From positions 116,238-180,237 of the forward strand of contig CANFVK010000006.1 in NCBI GenBank assembly GCA_947450475.1: DNA of 64,000 bases, in the 5' to 3' direction. Shown here piece after piece: positions 32,063-41,700 of this stretch (positions are counted from its first letter, which is position 1; every line of letters starts with the position of its first letter). The stretch comes from Bacteriovoracaceae bacterium. Its GTDB lineage: Bacteria > Bdellovibrionota > Bacteriovoracia > Bacteriovoracales > Bacteriovoracaceae. Under the pieces are notes generated by a model, which was not told the DNA's origin, ran no database searches, and saw only the letters and a list, made by a program, of their open reading frames with translations. The position numbers and the translations under genes were made by a program.

Positions 32063-33109
32063 ATGTTAGAATCTGCAATAGAAATTCTGCTAAAAACGAT
32101 CGTTATTCTCGCTCTTCCATTGGGGGCACTGCCATTAATCATACATGTAGAAAGAAGAGGTGCTGCTTTTATGCAAAAGCGACTTGGTCCCAATCGGGTT
32201 GGACCATTTGGTTTATTGCAGCCCTTGGCCGATGTTGCCAAGTTTATGTTTAAAGAAGAAGTTCATCCAACTCATGTAAAGCCATTTTTTTATGTGGCTG
32301 CGCCTTTAGTTGCTCTGGTTGTCGCCATTCTTCCCTTGGCCTGTATCCCGATTGCTGCACCCTTTGAGCTTTTTGGAAGGACAATCTTTCCGGAGGTTTT
32401 TAGAACGGACATGGGAATTTTCTATGCTTTTGCTGTTTCAGCGCTTGGATCATACGGAATTTTGCTAGCGGGCTGGGCCTCTAATAATAAATATTCGATG
32501 CTAGGAGCTTTACGTGCTTGTGCTCAAATGGTCTCCTATGAATTATCGCTTTCGACTTCTGTTGTTGCGATGATATTTCTTTATGGAACAAACGACATTC
32601 ATCAAATGATCGGAGCTCAGACTGGTTATTGGTTTGGATTTCTTCCCAAATGGGGTGTTTTTATTCAGCCGGTAGCTGCAATGCTTTTTTTGGTGGGTAT
32701 ATTTGCAGAATCAAACCGCTTGCCCTTTGACCTTGCCGAGGGGGAGTCTGAAATTGTAGCTGGTTACCACCTAGAATATTCTTCAATGAAATTTGCTCTT
32801 TTTTTCATGGCGGAATATATCCACATGATTGCTCTTTCTGCGCTTTTCATTATTTTATTTTTTGGTGGCTATGCTCTTTTGCCAGGAATGAGCTTCTTGG
32901 CCGAAAAATCTCCTATTTTATTGGTTGCTCTGCAAGCTCTTTCACTTATTACAAAAATAGCATTAATGATTTGGTTCTTTGTTTGGGTTCGATGGACGTT
33001 GCCTCGCTTTCGTTACGATCAATTGATGACCTTAGGTTGGGAGAGATTACTTCCGCTCGGTATTGCAAATTTGATTATCACCGTTTTATTTGTTTATTAT
33101 AGGAATTAA
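32063..33109 (+). CDS. nuoH: NADH-quinone oxidoreductase subunit H, second set
   Basis: ND1-type subunit, 348 aa, close to the usual 325-350. Motifs: VERRGAAFMQKRLGPNRVGP, LLQPLADVAKFMFKEE, and the quinone-channel loop AESNRLPFDLAEGESEIVAG followed by YHLEYSSMKFALFF. The acidic loop is intact. Divergence from the first copy is high outside these blocks. Two nucleotides separate the nuoA stop from ATG 32063. Confidence 0.96.
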   Translation: MLESAIEILLKTIVILALPLGALPLIIHVERRGAAFMQKRLGPNRVGPFGLLQPLADVAKFMFKEEVHPTHVKPFFYVAAPLVALVVAILPLACIPIAAPFELFGRTIFPEVFRTDMGIFYAFAVSALGSYGILLAGWASNNKYSMLGALRACAQMVSYELSLSTSVVAMIFLYGTNDIHQMIGAQTGYWFGFLPKWGVFIQPVAAMLFLVGIFAESNRLPFDLAEGESEIVAGYHLEYSSMKFALFFMAEYIHMIALSALFIILFFGGYALLPGMSFLAEKSPILLVALQALSLITKIALMIWFFVWVRWTLPRFRYDQLMTLGWERLLPLGIANLIITVLFVYYRN

Positions 33110-33114
33110 AATAT

Positions 33115-33645
33115 ATGGGCGTAGATATCCTTCTGACAATTCTAACCGTTGTCTTTGCCTTGATGGTTGTTTTTTCTAAAAAAACTGTCGTGTCAGCTTT
33201 TGCTTTACTAATGACATTGTTGTGTTTGGCGATGATTTACTTTCAACTTGGAACAGTTTTTCTTTCGGCCGTTCAAGTTTTAGTTAACGCTGGAGCCATT
33301 GCGATTTTATTTGTCTTTGTCATGATGCTTATAGATTTGGAGCAATTTCCAAACAATCGAGAAAGAAATAAAATAAAGTTAGTTATATCAATCTTTACAA
33401 TTTTAATTATTATGGGAGTCCTCGCTCTTATTATAAATAATAATATCGATACACTTACCGTCATAAATCTTTCCGATAATTCAATGAAGGCACTCTTTGA
33501 GAAACTTTATAATACTTATTATTTACCTTTTGAAATGGCGACCGTTCTTTTACTGGCGGCGATTGTTGCCTGTGTCGTAATAACGAATCATAGAAAAGAT
33601 GACGACAGCGACAATGAAGGCGCTGATAAGGGAGTGCACCCATGA
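33115..33645 (+). CDS. nuoJ: NADH-quinone oxidoreductase subunit J, second set
   Basis: ND6-type subunit, 176 aa. The core reads MIYFQLGTVFLSAVQVLVNA then GAIAILFVFVMMLI, where the more usual VYAGGV of the first copy is replaced by VNAGAI. Five helices remain. The C-terminal tail is acidic (DDDSDNEGADKG), the opposite charge of the first-set NuoJ tail. It overlaps nuoK by 4 nt. Confidence 0.93.
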   Translation: MGVDILLTILTVVFALMVVFSKKTVVSAFALLMTLLCLAMIYFQLGTVFLSAVQVLVNAGAIAILFVFVMMLIDLEQFPNNRERNKIKLVISIFTILIIMGVLALIINNNIDTLTVINLSDNSMKALFEKLYNTYYLPFEMATVLLLAAIVACVVITNHRKDDDSDNEGADKGVHP

Positions 33646-33935
33646 GCATATATTATTACTTGTCGGCATTTCTGTTTTGCCTAGGCCTTATCGGAACAAT
33701 TTTAAAAAAAGATTTAATATCAATGCTTCTTTGTATTGAATTAATGTTGGGTGGAGTTGCTCTGCTGTTTATTTTGTTTTCAAAATCAACTGGCTTTATT
33801 GATTCTCAATTAATGGTCATTTTTATGATGATCATCTCTGCTTGCGAAGTGGCTATTGGCCTTAGCTTAATAATCGCACTTTATCGAAACAAGCAAACTA
33901 TATATACAGATGAAATAAAAATTATAACGGAATAA
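33642..33935 (+). CDS. nuoK: NADH-quinone oxidoreductase subunit K, second set
   Basis: ND4L-type subunit, 97 aa, three helices, with CIELMLGGVALLFILF and the second glutamate in IISACEVAIGLSLIIALYR. The residue after the first conserved Glu and the N-position (usually NA..N) differ from the first copy, where LNASALNFV is canonical. Starts at ATG 33642 inside the end of nuoJ. Confidence 0.92.
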   Translation: MSIYYYLSAFLFCLGLIGTILKKDLISMLLCIELMLGGVALLFILFSKSTGFIDSQLMVIFMMIISACEVAIGLSLIIALYRNKQTIYTDEIKIITE

Positions 33936-33943
33936 GTATTATT

Positions 33944-35875
33944 ATGTACGAGAATTATCTTGCCCTGATCCCACTATTTCCCCTGTTGGCTTTTCTGCTA
34001 AATTCAGTTTTGATAAAAAACAAATTGAGCAATGTCCATTCCGGCCTAATAACTTTTTTAGGTTTATTCACATCATTCATCTTGGTTATCCTGCTTTCAA
34101 TTCATGTTCATGAGGTTGGGCCCGTAGATGTAAAACTATGGGATTGGATGAGCTACAATAAAATAAATTTTGATATCCACTTTATCATGGATCAATTGTC
34201 AGTTGTTCTTTGTCTAATGGTGACAGGAATTGGAAGTGCCATTGCTTTTTTCTCTATCGGGTATATGGATCACGAAGAAAAAGTAGGAAAGTTTTTTGCT
34301 TTTTTTGCTCTCTTTGCTTTTTCAATGTTGCTTTTGGTTTTAGGTGAAAATTTTCTCGTGCTCTTTATGGGGTGGGAAGGTGTAGGTCTAAGTTCATACT
34401 TGCTGATTGGCTTTTGGTATGAACATAAAAAAAACGGAGACGCGGCCAAGAAGGCGTTTATTGCCAATAGAGTTGGTGATTTCGGGGTCGTTCTTGGGAT
34501 GATTGGTTACGCACTAGTGTTTAACACTGTTTCTTTTAGAGCACTTCAACATCCTGATCTTGCAATTTTAGCTACCAACAAAGAGATTCTTATTGCTTCA
34601 AGCTTATTGTTGGTCCTTGGGGTTACTGGTAAATCTGCTCAAATTCCACTTTTTATATGGTTGCCAGACGCGATGATGGGGCCGACGCCAGTTTCTGCGC
34701 TCATGCATGCTGCCACGATGGTAACGGCTGGGATTTTTTTACTTTGTCGCATCTCTAATATTATTGTTCACTTCTCAGTTGTTCTAGATGTGATAGCTTG
34801 GGTTGGCGCCCTTACGTCATTGCTAGCTGCCTTAATCGCGATTACTCAAACGGATATCAAAAAAATTCTAGCTTATTCAACAGTATCCCAATTGGGCTAT
34901 ATGGTTATGGCGTGTGGTCTAGGTGCATTTTCAACCGGACTTTTTCATGTTTTTACTCATGCATTTTTTAAAGCGCTGCTTTTTCTTTGTGCCGCATCTG
35001 TTATTTATGGAAGTCACCACGAACAAGATATTTTTAGAATGGGTGGATTAAAAAAGAAAATGCCCATTACCTTTTGGACTTTTCTGGTTGGTTTCCTGGC
35101 GATATCAGGAATTCCGGGATTTTCTGGGTTTTTCTCAAAAGATGAAATTTTATCTATGGCCTTTACCAATCCAGGAAATGGGTATTTTCTCTATTCGATA
35201 GCGCTGTTAAGTGCACTTATTACTGCTTTTTATATGACTAGAATGCTGGTGCTGGTGTTTATTGTTCCGCCTTCGGTTGAAAGCCATCACGAGCCTCACG
35301 AATCGCCTTCTGTAATGACAATTCCACTTCTCATTTTGGCCATTTGCAGTTTTGCCGCTGGTTATATCGGCATTCCTCATCTGTTTGGCGGTCATCATTA
35401 TTCAAGATTATTTCAGGTGTTTGTAGATAAATTTACTGCGGCACCAATTGGTCATAATGCGATCTCAGAGGAAACCGAAATTGCAATGATGGCCGTGACC
35501 ACATTACTCATTCTAGCTTCCATGGGTCTAGCTTATTATATATATGTAAAAAATGATCAAAACAAAATGCGAGATAAACTAAAGATGAAGTTCTTGAGAC
35601 TTTGGACGATTAGTTCCACCAAGTTTAAAGTTGATGAACTCTACGAAATGGTCATCATAAATCCTCTTTATCAAATCGGACACTTCATGGTTGATGTCGT
35701 TGAAACTCATGTGGTCAATGGCGTGGTTAAAGCTTTTTCAAAACTAGTTAATAATAGTGGCGAATTTTTAGAAGAAACGAAGCCCGAAAAATTAGAGATG
35801 GGAATCCTTTATATAATAATTGGATTAACAATTATATTAACAGCTGTTTTTAACGCATTTATTTTTAGATCATAA
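33944..35875 (+). CDS. nuoL: NADH-quinone oxidoreductase subunit L, second set
   Basis: ND5-type antiporter-like subunit, 643 aa. Proton-path glutamate in GWEGVGLSSYLLIGFWYE (about residue 143) and lysine in TGKSAQIPLFIWLPDAMMG (about 229) are intact, then TPVSALMHAATMVTAG. These blocks are nearer the textbook form than those of the first copy. A His-rich loop (ESHHEPHESP) occurs near residue 450. The long lateral-helix C-terminus is present. Confidence 0.96.
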   Translation: MYENYLALIPLFPLLAFLLNSVLIKNKLSNVHSGLITFLGLFTSFILVILLSIHVHEVGPVDVKLWDWMSYNKINFDIHFIMDQLSVVLCLMVTGIGSAIAFFSIGYMDHEEKVGKFFAFFALFAFSMLLLVLGENFLVLFMGWEGVGLSSYLLIGFWYEHKKNGDAAKKAFIANRVGDFGVVLGMIGYALVFNTVSFRALQHPDLAILATNKEILIASSLLLVLGVTGKSAQIPLFIWLPDAMMGPTPVSALMHAATMVTAGIFLLCRISNIIVHFSVVLDVIAWVGALTSLLAALIAITQTDIKKILAYSTVSQLGYMVMACGLGAFSTGLFHVFTHAFFKALLFLCAASVIYGSHHEQDIFRMGGLKKKMPITFWTFLVGFLAISGIPGFSGFFSKDEILSMAFTNPGNGYFLYSIALLSALITAFYMTRMLVLVFIVPPSVESHHEPHESPSVMTIPLLILAICSFAAGYIGIPHLFGGHHYSRLFQVFVDKFTAAPIGHNAISEETEIAMMAVTTLLILASMGLAYYIYVKNDQNKMRDKLKMKFLRLWTISSTKFKVDELYEMVIINPLYQIGHFMVDVVETHVVNGVVKAFSKLVNNSGEFLEETKPEKLEMGILYIIIGLTIILTAVFNAFIFRS

Positions 35876-35888
35876 AAGAGATTATCAC

Positions 35889-37373
35889 ATGGATTATTTA
35901 TTTCTCATTAAGTTTTTAATTCCCTTGCTATGGGCATTGGGATTTGCTCTCACCCCAAAGAACAACGAAAAAGCCATTAAAACCTTCGCACTTGTCGGTG
36001 CTATCGTTGTTTTGGGTTACTCGATAAAAATGTTTATTGATCTTCCAAACCCTGGCGTTCTAACCGAATTATTCAAATTTCAAATGCCACTTTTTTTCAA
36101 CATTTCGTATACCTTTGCGATGGATGGGCTCAGTGGTGTTTTGTTGCTACTGAATGCCTTTTTGCTTTTACTGGTGATCGTTGCAACCTGGGATATTAAA
36201 ACAGATAAGTTAAGACTTTATTATTTTCTCATCTTTACTCTTGTATGGGCGGTAAACGGATCGCTGCTTTCAACTTCTTTATATGGCTTTTATCTATTTT
36301 GGGAAGTCATGCTGATACCGCTGTTTATTTTAGTCGGTGTGTTTGGCGGTGAAAATCGCCGCTACGCTAGTTTTAAGTTTTTTATGATGACTGCAGCGGG
36401 CTCGATTCTCATGTTGGCATCGATGTGTTATATGAGCGCCTTAGCCTTTAAGCTCAATGGTTCATACGATTTGAACTATGCTGTAATTAAATCTCTCAGC
36501 TTGCGATTTAATGGATTTTGGTCACCACAGTCCTTGGTCTTTTGGGCCTTTTCAATTGCTTTTTTTCTCAAGGTGCCAGTATTTCCATTTCATTCTTGGT
36601 TACCAGATGCTCACGTTGAAGCACCAACTGCAGGCTCAATACTACTTGCCGGGATTTTGTTGAAACTGGGTATTTATGGATTTTTAAGATTTGTCATTCC
36701 GTTTTATCCTCAAGCTGTTTCAGAATATAGAGACATTGTTTTATTTCTAGGTGCCATCGGTGTAATTTACGGAGCGCTAACAGCTTGGGTGCAAAAAGAT
36801 ATTAAAAAACTCGTCGCCTTTTCATCTATTTCACATATGGGATATATTGTAATGGGAGTCTTTTCGCAAAATGAATTTGCGGTCAAAGGTGCTATTTTTC
36901 AAATGGTAGCTCACGGTATTTCAACTCCTGGTCTTTTTATCGCCGTTCACTATCTTTATACTCGTAGGCACACTAAAAAGTTAGATCAGTTCGGAGGTAT
37001 AGCTAGGGTGATGCCATTGTTTGCGGTGTTGTTTTTCTTGATCACGGCAGGCTCTATGGCGGTACCGATGACCTGTGGATTTGTGGGAGAATTTATGATC
37101 GTCACAGGAGTCTACCAGTTAAATAAAATGGTAGCAGTTCTTGCTGCGACAGGTATTATACTATCTCCTATTTATCTTTTAAAAATGTATCACCTGACAG
37201 CTCTTGGGGATATTACTATCGAAGAAAACAAAGTTTTAAAAGATATCTCATTGCTCGAAGCAACTCCACTTGTCGTATTGTCCGTTCTCACAATTTTATT
37301 GGGGCTCTATCCAAAGCTCGTGATGGCACTCTATGACGGAACGATCAGTTTTTTTGTAAATAAAGGTATATAA
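35889..37373 (+). CDS. nuoM: NADH-quinone oxidoreductase subunit M, second set
   Basis: ND4-type subunit, 494 aa, with FWEVMLIPLFILVGVFGGE (Glu about residue 138), FFLKVPVFPFHSWLPDAHVE (Lys about 227), APTAGSILLAGILLKLG and the later ISHMGYIVMGVFSQ. All pumping residues expected for NuoM are present. It starts 13 nt after nuoL and ends 1 nt before nuoN. Confidence 0.96.
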   Translation: MDYLFLIKFLIPLLWALGFALTPKNNEKAIKTFALVGAIVVLGYSIKMFIDLPNPGVLTELFKFQMPLFFNISYTFAMDGLSGVLLLLNAFLLLLVIVATWDIKTDKLRLYYFLIFTLVWAVNGSLLSTSLYGFYLFWEVMLIPLFILVGVFGGENRRYASFKFFMMTAAGSILMLASMCYMSALAFKLNGSYDLNYAVIKSLSLRFNGFWSPQSLVFWAFSIAFFLKVPVFPFHSWLPDAHVEAPTAGSILLAGILLKLGIYGFLRFVIPFYPQAVSEYRDIVLFLGAIGVIYGALTAWVQKDIKKLVAFSSISHMGYIVMGVFSQNEFAVKGAIFQMVAHGISTPGLFIAVHYLYTRRHTKKLDQFGGIARVMPLFAVLFFLITAGSMAVPMTCGFVGEFMIVTGVYQLNKMVAVLAATGIILSPIYLLKMYHLTALGDITIEENKVLKDISLLEATPLVVLSVLTILLGLYPKLVMALYDGTISFFVNKGI

Positions 37374-37374
37374 A

Positions 37375-38757
37375 ATGGAAAATCTATCATTTATCCAAAA
37401 CGTCATCATCTTTATTGCGCTTAATGCAGTTGGATTGCTGGCAATAAATATTAAGAATTACGGAAAATATATTTCGTACGCCTTAAGCCTCATTTCATCG
37501 CTGGTTTTTTTCATCATGCTTTATGCAAAAGATTCTTTTGCCATCGGTGAGCAATTTAGCTTAGATGGAAACAAAATTCTTTTGTTGAAGTTAGTGTCTC
37601 TGCTGAATGTTATGATGATTTTAATCAATGGATACCGATCGTTTAAAAATGTTAAAAGTACGATCTTGATAAGCTACATGTTTCTTGGAGGCGTTTTTCT
37701 CCTTGGTGCCAATGAACTAATCACTTTCTATGTTGCCCTAGAGACAGTTGCGCTAGTGGGATATGCCCTGGTTGCAACTTCAGACTTGGAATATTCTAAA
37801 GAAGCAGCAGTAAAATATCTTATTCAGGGATCTGTGGTTTCGGTAATTTTTTTGTTGGGAGTTGCATTTTATCTGGGTGCTACCGGATCACTTTCATTGA
37901 CTGCTGTAACTGTAAACAATCAAGAACTCTACGTCATAGCGATAAGCATATTTATTCTAACGGCTTGCTTTAAGCTTGGAGCTTTTCCATTTCATGCTTG
38001 GGTCGCCGATGTTTATTCAAACGTATCACTTGGAAATCTCGCGACAAACTTTTTTATTTCAAAAATCATCATTGGCTTTAAGTTTATTACTTTGATTCAG
38101 ATTTTACTGCTGGAATGTGACCCACACTTTCAAGACATCTTGATTAGAGTTATTCAGGTCATCGCAGTCATGTCTGCGTTCTATGGAAACATTATGGCTT
38201 TTATCCAAGGTCAGTTTAAACGCATTATCGCTTACTCCTCAGTGGCCCACGCTGGATACATGCTGATGACAATTTGCCTCAACCCGGAAGACGCTTACGA
38301 AAAACAATTGATAAGTTATCTAGTGCTTTATTCTTTAACGGCAACTGGGATTATTTTAATACTCAATCAGTTTGCTCAGCTAAACGAAAATAAAGATGGC
38401 CGAAATATATTAACTTCAGGCTTTTATCGAAACAAAATCCTGGGAATAATGTTATCTGTTTTCGTCCTTAGCTTGGCCGGAATTCCAATGACGGCGGGCT
38501 TTGCTATGAAGTACATGCTTTTTACCAACTATTTTAAAGAGGGATTCAATATTGAAGCAACCTCAATTTTTATAAGTACAATTGTCGGACTTGCTTACTA
38601 TATTCGTTTCGTGAGCGACCTCTTTACTGAAGATGAGGAGAAGATGAAGCTTCCGGTTTTAAAAACTCGTTTTAGTGAATCTCTAGTTCATGTTATCATT
38701 TTAGTGTCTATCTTCACTTTTGGAATTGCTCCCTCGCTTATATTGGGATTGAAGTAG
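37375..38757 (+). CDS. nuoN: NADH-quinone oxidoreductase subunit N, second set (divergent)
   Basis: ND2-type subunit, 460 aa. The glutamate (VALETVALVGYALVA, about residue 123) and lysine (CFKLGAFPFHAWVADVYS, about 199) are kept. The usual block YEGSPTPVTAF after them is replaced by YSNVSLGNLATNFF, so the proline-bearing loop of the first copy and of most NuoN proteins is lost. It is the most divergent gene of the second set. A TPR protein gene follows 17 nt later. Confidence 0.92.
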   Translation: MENLSFIQNVIIFIALNAVGLLAINIKNYGKYISYALSLISSLVFFIMLYAKDSFAIGEQFSLDGNKILLLKLVSLLNVMMILINGYRSFKNVKSTILISYMFLGGVFLLGANELITFYVALETVALVGYALVATSDLEYSKEAAVKYLIQGSVVSVIFLLGVAFYLGATGSLSLTAVTVNNQELYVIAISIFILTACFKLGAFPFHAWVADVYSNVSLGNLATNFFISKIIIGFKFITLIQILLLECDPHFQDILIRVIQVIAVMSAFYGNIMAFIQGQFKRIIAYSSVAHAGYMLMTICLNPEDAYEKQLISYLVLYSLTATGIILILNQFAQLNENKDGRNILTSGFYRNKILGIMLSVFVLSLAGIPMTAGFAMKYMLFTNYFKEGFNIEATSIFISTIVGLAYYIRFVSDLFTEDEEKMKLPVLKTRFSESLVHVIILVSIFTFGIAPSLILGLK

Positions 38758-38774
38758 GTTGTAGACAGGAATGA

Positions 38775-41700
38775 ATGGGCCCAAAGTACAGAATTCGACT
38801 TCAGAACGACCGACTCATCGGCCCCTTCTCATCGGAAGAAGTCGCTGAACTTTTTGAAAAAAAACACATAAATGGTCAAGAGCTTTGCCAACAATTTCCA
38901 ATTGGAGATTGGAAAAAAATATCACAATTTCCCAGCCTTGCGCCTCTTTTAACTGTTACAAAAAATCCTGATCCCGAAATATTAAGCCCGACAACTCCTT
39001 TGGTTAACCCTTCGTCTACTTCAAGTGAACTTGATATAAAAGGGCTGGCCAAAGCTCCGACGGAAAAAACCCAGTCCGGGATTAAAACCTTCAAAGAGTT
39101 CAAGTTTGGAAATGATATTAGCATTGATGTGAACTACGATGATCTTGAAAAAAAATATCAAGAAATGGTTAAAGATGAAGACGTTGAAAGCGAACTTGAA
39201 AAAACGAGATTGATTCGAAATGCATCGACCTCAGAAGTATCAGATCAAGATAAAACCATTATAGTGCCTTCAAAAGCGGAGCGCCCAACAAAGGACGCAA
39301 AGATACCTGAAGTCATCGATAATAAAAATCTAACCCACTCTTCTCATAACCAAAAGCAGTTGAGCACCCACGAGATTATGAATGAAAAAACAGAATTTAT
39401 TAATTTGAATTCTGTGCTTCCAAGTATAAATGCTGAATTGAAGGCTTCTGAGGTTGAGCTAGAACAAAAAGCCAGAATAGAGGTTAACCAAGATCGACAG
39501 CGCCAAAAAGAATTGGAAGCCAAAAAAGAACTGGCGCGAGCCGAAGAAGAAGAATTCGAACTCGAAGAGGATGAAGATACTGGATTCTTAAAGCAGAAAA
39601 TAAAGCCAGAGAAAAAGAAAAAAAAGAAAGGTATGTCGATGATTGTCGCCATTTCTTTTTTAGCCGTTTTTTATGTGCTGTTAACTCCTGATGAAAAGCC
39701 TAAAGCCTCGGGACCTCAATACTTGGAAGTAAAGTTCCCCATAACTCAAGATGAAGTCGACTCTGCTGGAGCGGCGTCTAGCCTTTCTGCAGGCAGAGTG
39801 CAGTACGCAAAAAACACATACGCCAACCGCTCAATGGCAACCAAGTATTATCTGAACTCACTTCAAAAAAAGTTTTCAGGTAATGAAGCAATGGGAGAAT
39901 TGATTCTTACTTATGCAGAATTGTACGATGAGACTAAGGATCCAAAAGCTTCAGCCAATATTTTGTACAAGCTTATCCAGCTCTCCGAAAATAAAATGTT
40001 AAGTGATTTGAGTACCGTTACTGGTACCGCTTTTTTTTATGGGAAAATTGGCAAGTATCAAACGGGTATAAACCTCATTAAAAATTATATGAGAGCAAAG
40101 GGCGCCATTTCGAGTAAGCTTCTTGCTTATTACCTAGACCTACTTATTAGTGCAGGTGAATTGGTCGAGGCTAAAAAGACATTTATTAAATTGAGTGAAA
40201 CACCCAAAAAACCCTTTGAGGCCTATTATTATCTAGCAAGATTTTATGAAGTCGATGATCAATTAGCCGAAGCGAGAACGACAATTGAGGAGGGGCTAAA
40301 GTTTTATCCTGATAGCGTCATGCTGCTTTTGAAATATGCTGATTATCTTTTTAAAGAACAAAATAATTCCAAGTTTGAAGAAGTTTTAAAAAAATGTGAT
40401 AAATTAAAGGTTGAAGGCTCTCCTTCGTATGCGGCTAAATTGTTTTACCACTTAGGCCTTCTAAGTGCTTTAAAAAATAAAAATAAAGAAGCGACTGCTT
40501 ATTTTAAGCGTTCTTTGAACATAAAGGAATCAGACGATCTAAGATCAATGCTTTCTTCGCTGGAAATAAGTGGCGATAAGTTTTCTAAAGCGCTAATTCT
40601 TGAAAGTAAGGTTATTGATTTAATCAAAAGGGCCAATGCTGAATTAAAAAATAAAAACCTAGAAGCCGCATTTACGTTTTCTATAGAGGCTATCGACGCT
40701 GATCCCAATTATGTACCAGCGATATTGCTCCATACAAAGCTTCAGCTTAGGCGCGGCTTGTTTAGCTCCGCAATTGATAATCTTCAAAAGGCGATAAATA
40801 ATAATCCTACCAATTATACACTTAAGAGAACTCTTATTGAGACATATTTAAAATCTTTTAAGCTGGATGAAGCTCAAAAAGCATTAATTGAATTATCGCA
40901 AACAAAATACTCTGTTCGTCCAGAGTTTGCCTCATTGATGGCAGATAATTATTTCGCTAAACAAAATATTAATCTCGCTCTTAAGTGGTATAACGAAGCT
41001 TTGGTTCGAGATCCGCTAAGTGATTATGATATGTTTCAAGTCGCGAAAATTTTCTTTCGTTTGAAGAAATTTAATGATGCCCGAAATAGGTTATCAAAAG
41101 CTCTTTTGCTTGATCCAAAAAATTCAGATTATCTTGCGATGAATGCTGAAATTCTTTTTGAGCAAGACAATACCGATACGGCCCTTGGATATTTGCGAGA
41201 TGCAATTGCAGAGGTTGGAGAAGACGCAAAATTGGTTTCGACTATAGCAATGCTTTATTACAAAAGTGGCCAGTTAAAAGAATTTCAAAGTTATTATAAA
41301 AAAATTCAAAATCTTTCTAAAAAAGAAGAGTCATTTTATGAATTTCTTATAAAGGCAGCGAAGCTGGAGGAAAAAAAAGAAGACTATGTCACTTATAGCC
41401 GAGAGCTTTTAAAATTAAATCCAGGAAATCTAAAAGTTCGACTGGATCTTGGTGAGTTTTTTTATGAGAATAAGCGCTACAGTGACGCTATCTCTGAATT
41501 TGAAGAAATTAAAGACAAACTCACTTCATACCCCAAAGTCCACTTCATGTTGGCCAAAGTTTATTTAACTACTGGGGACATAAAAAAAGCTAAAGAAATG
41601 GCAAAAAAAGAACTTCAGCTCAATCCCGGATTAGACTCGGCCTATTACATTTCGGGAGAAGTTTTTCGCTCAGAAAAAGATTTTAGAGAAGCTGTTTTGA

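Noticed and set aside
38771..38777. Alternative ATG at 38771 for the TPR protein
   Set aside because: It is in a different frame from the GYF/TPR coding sequence; the real frame uses ATG 38775.
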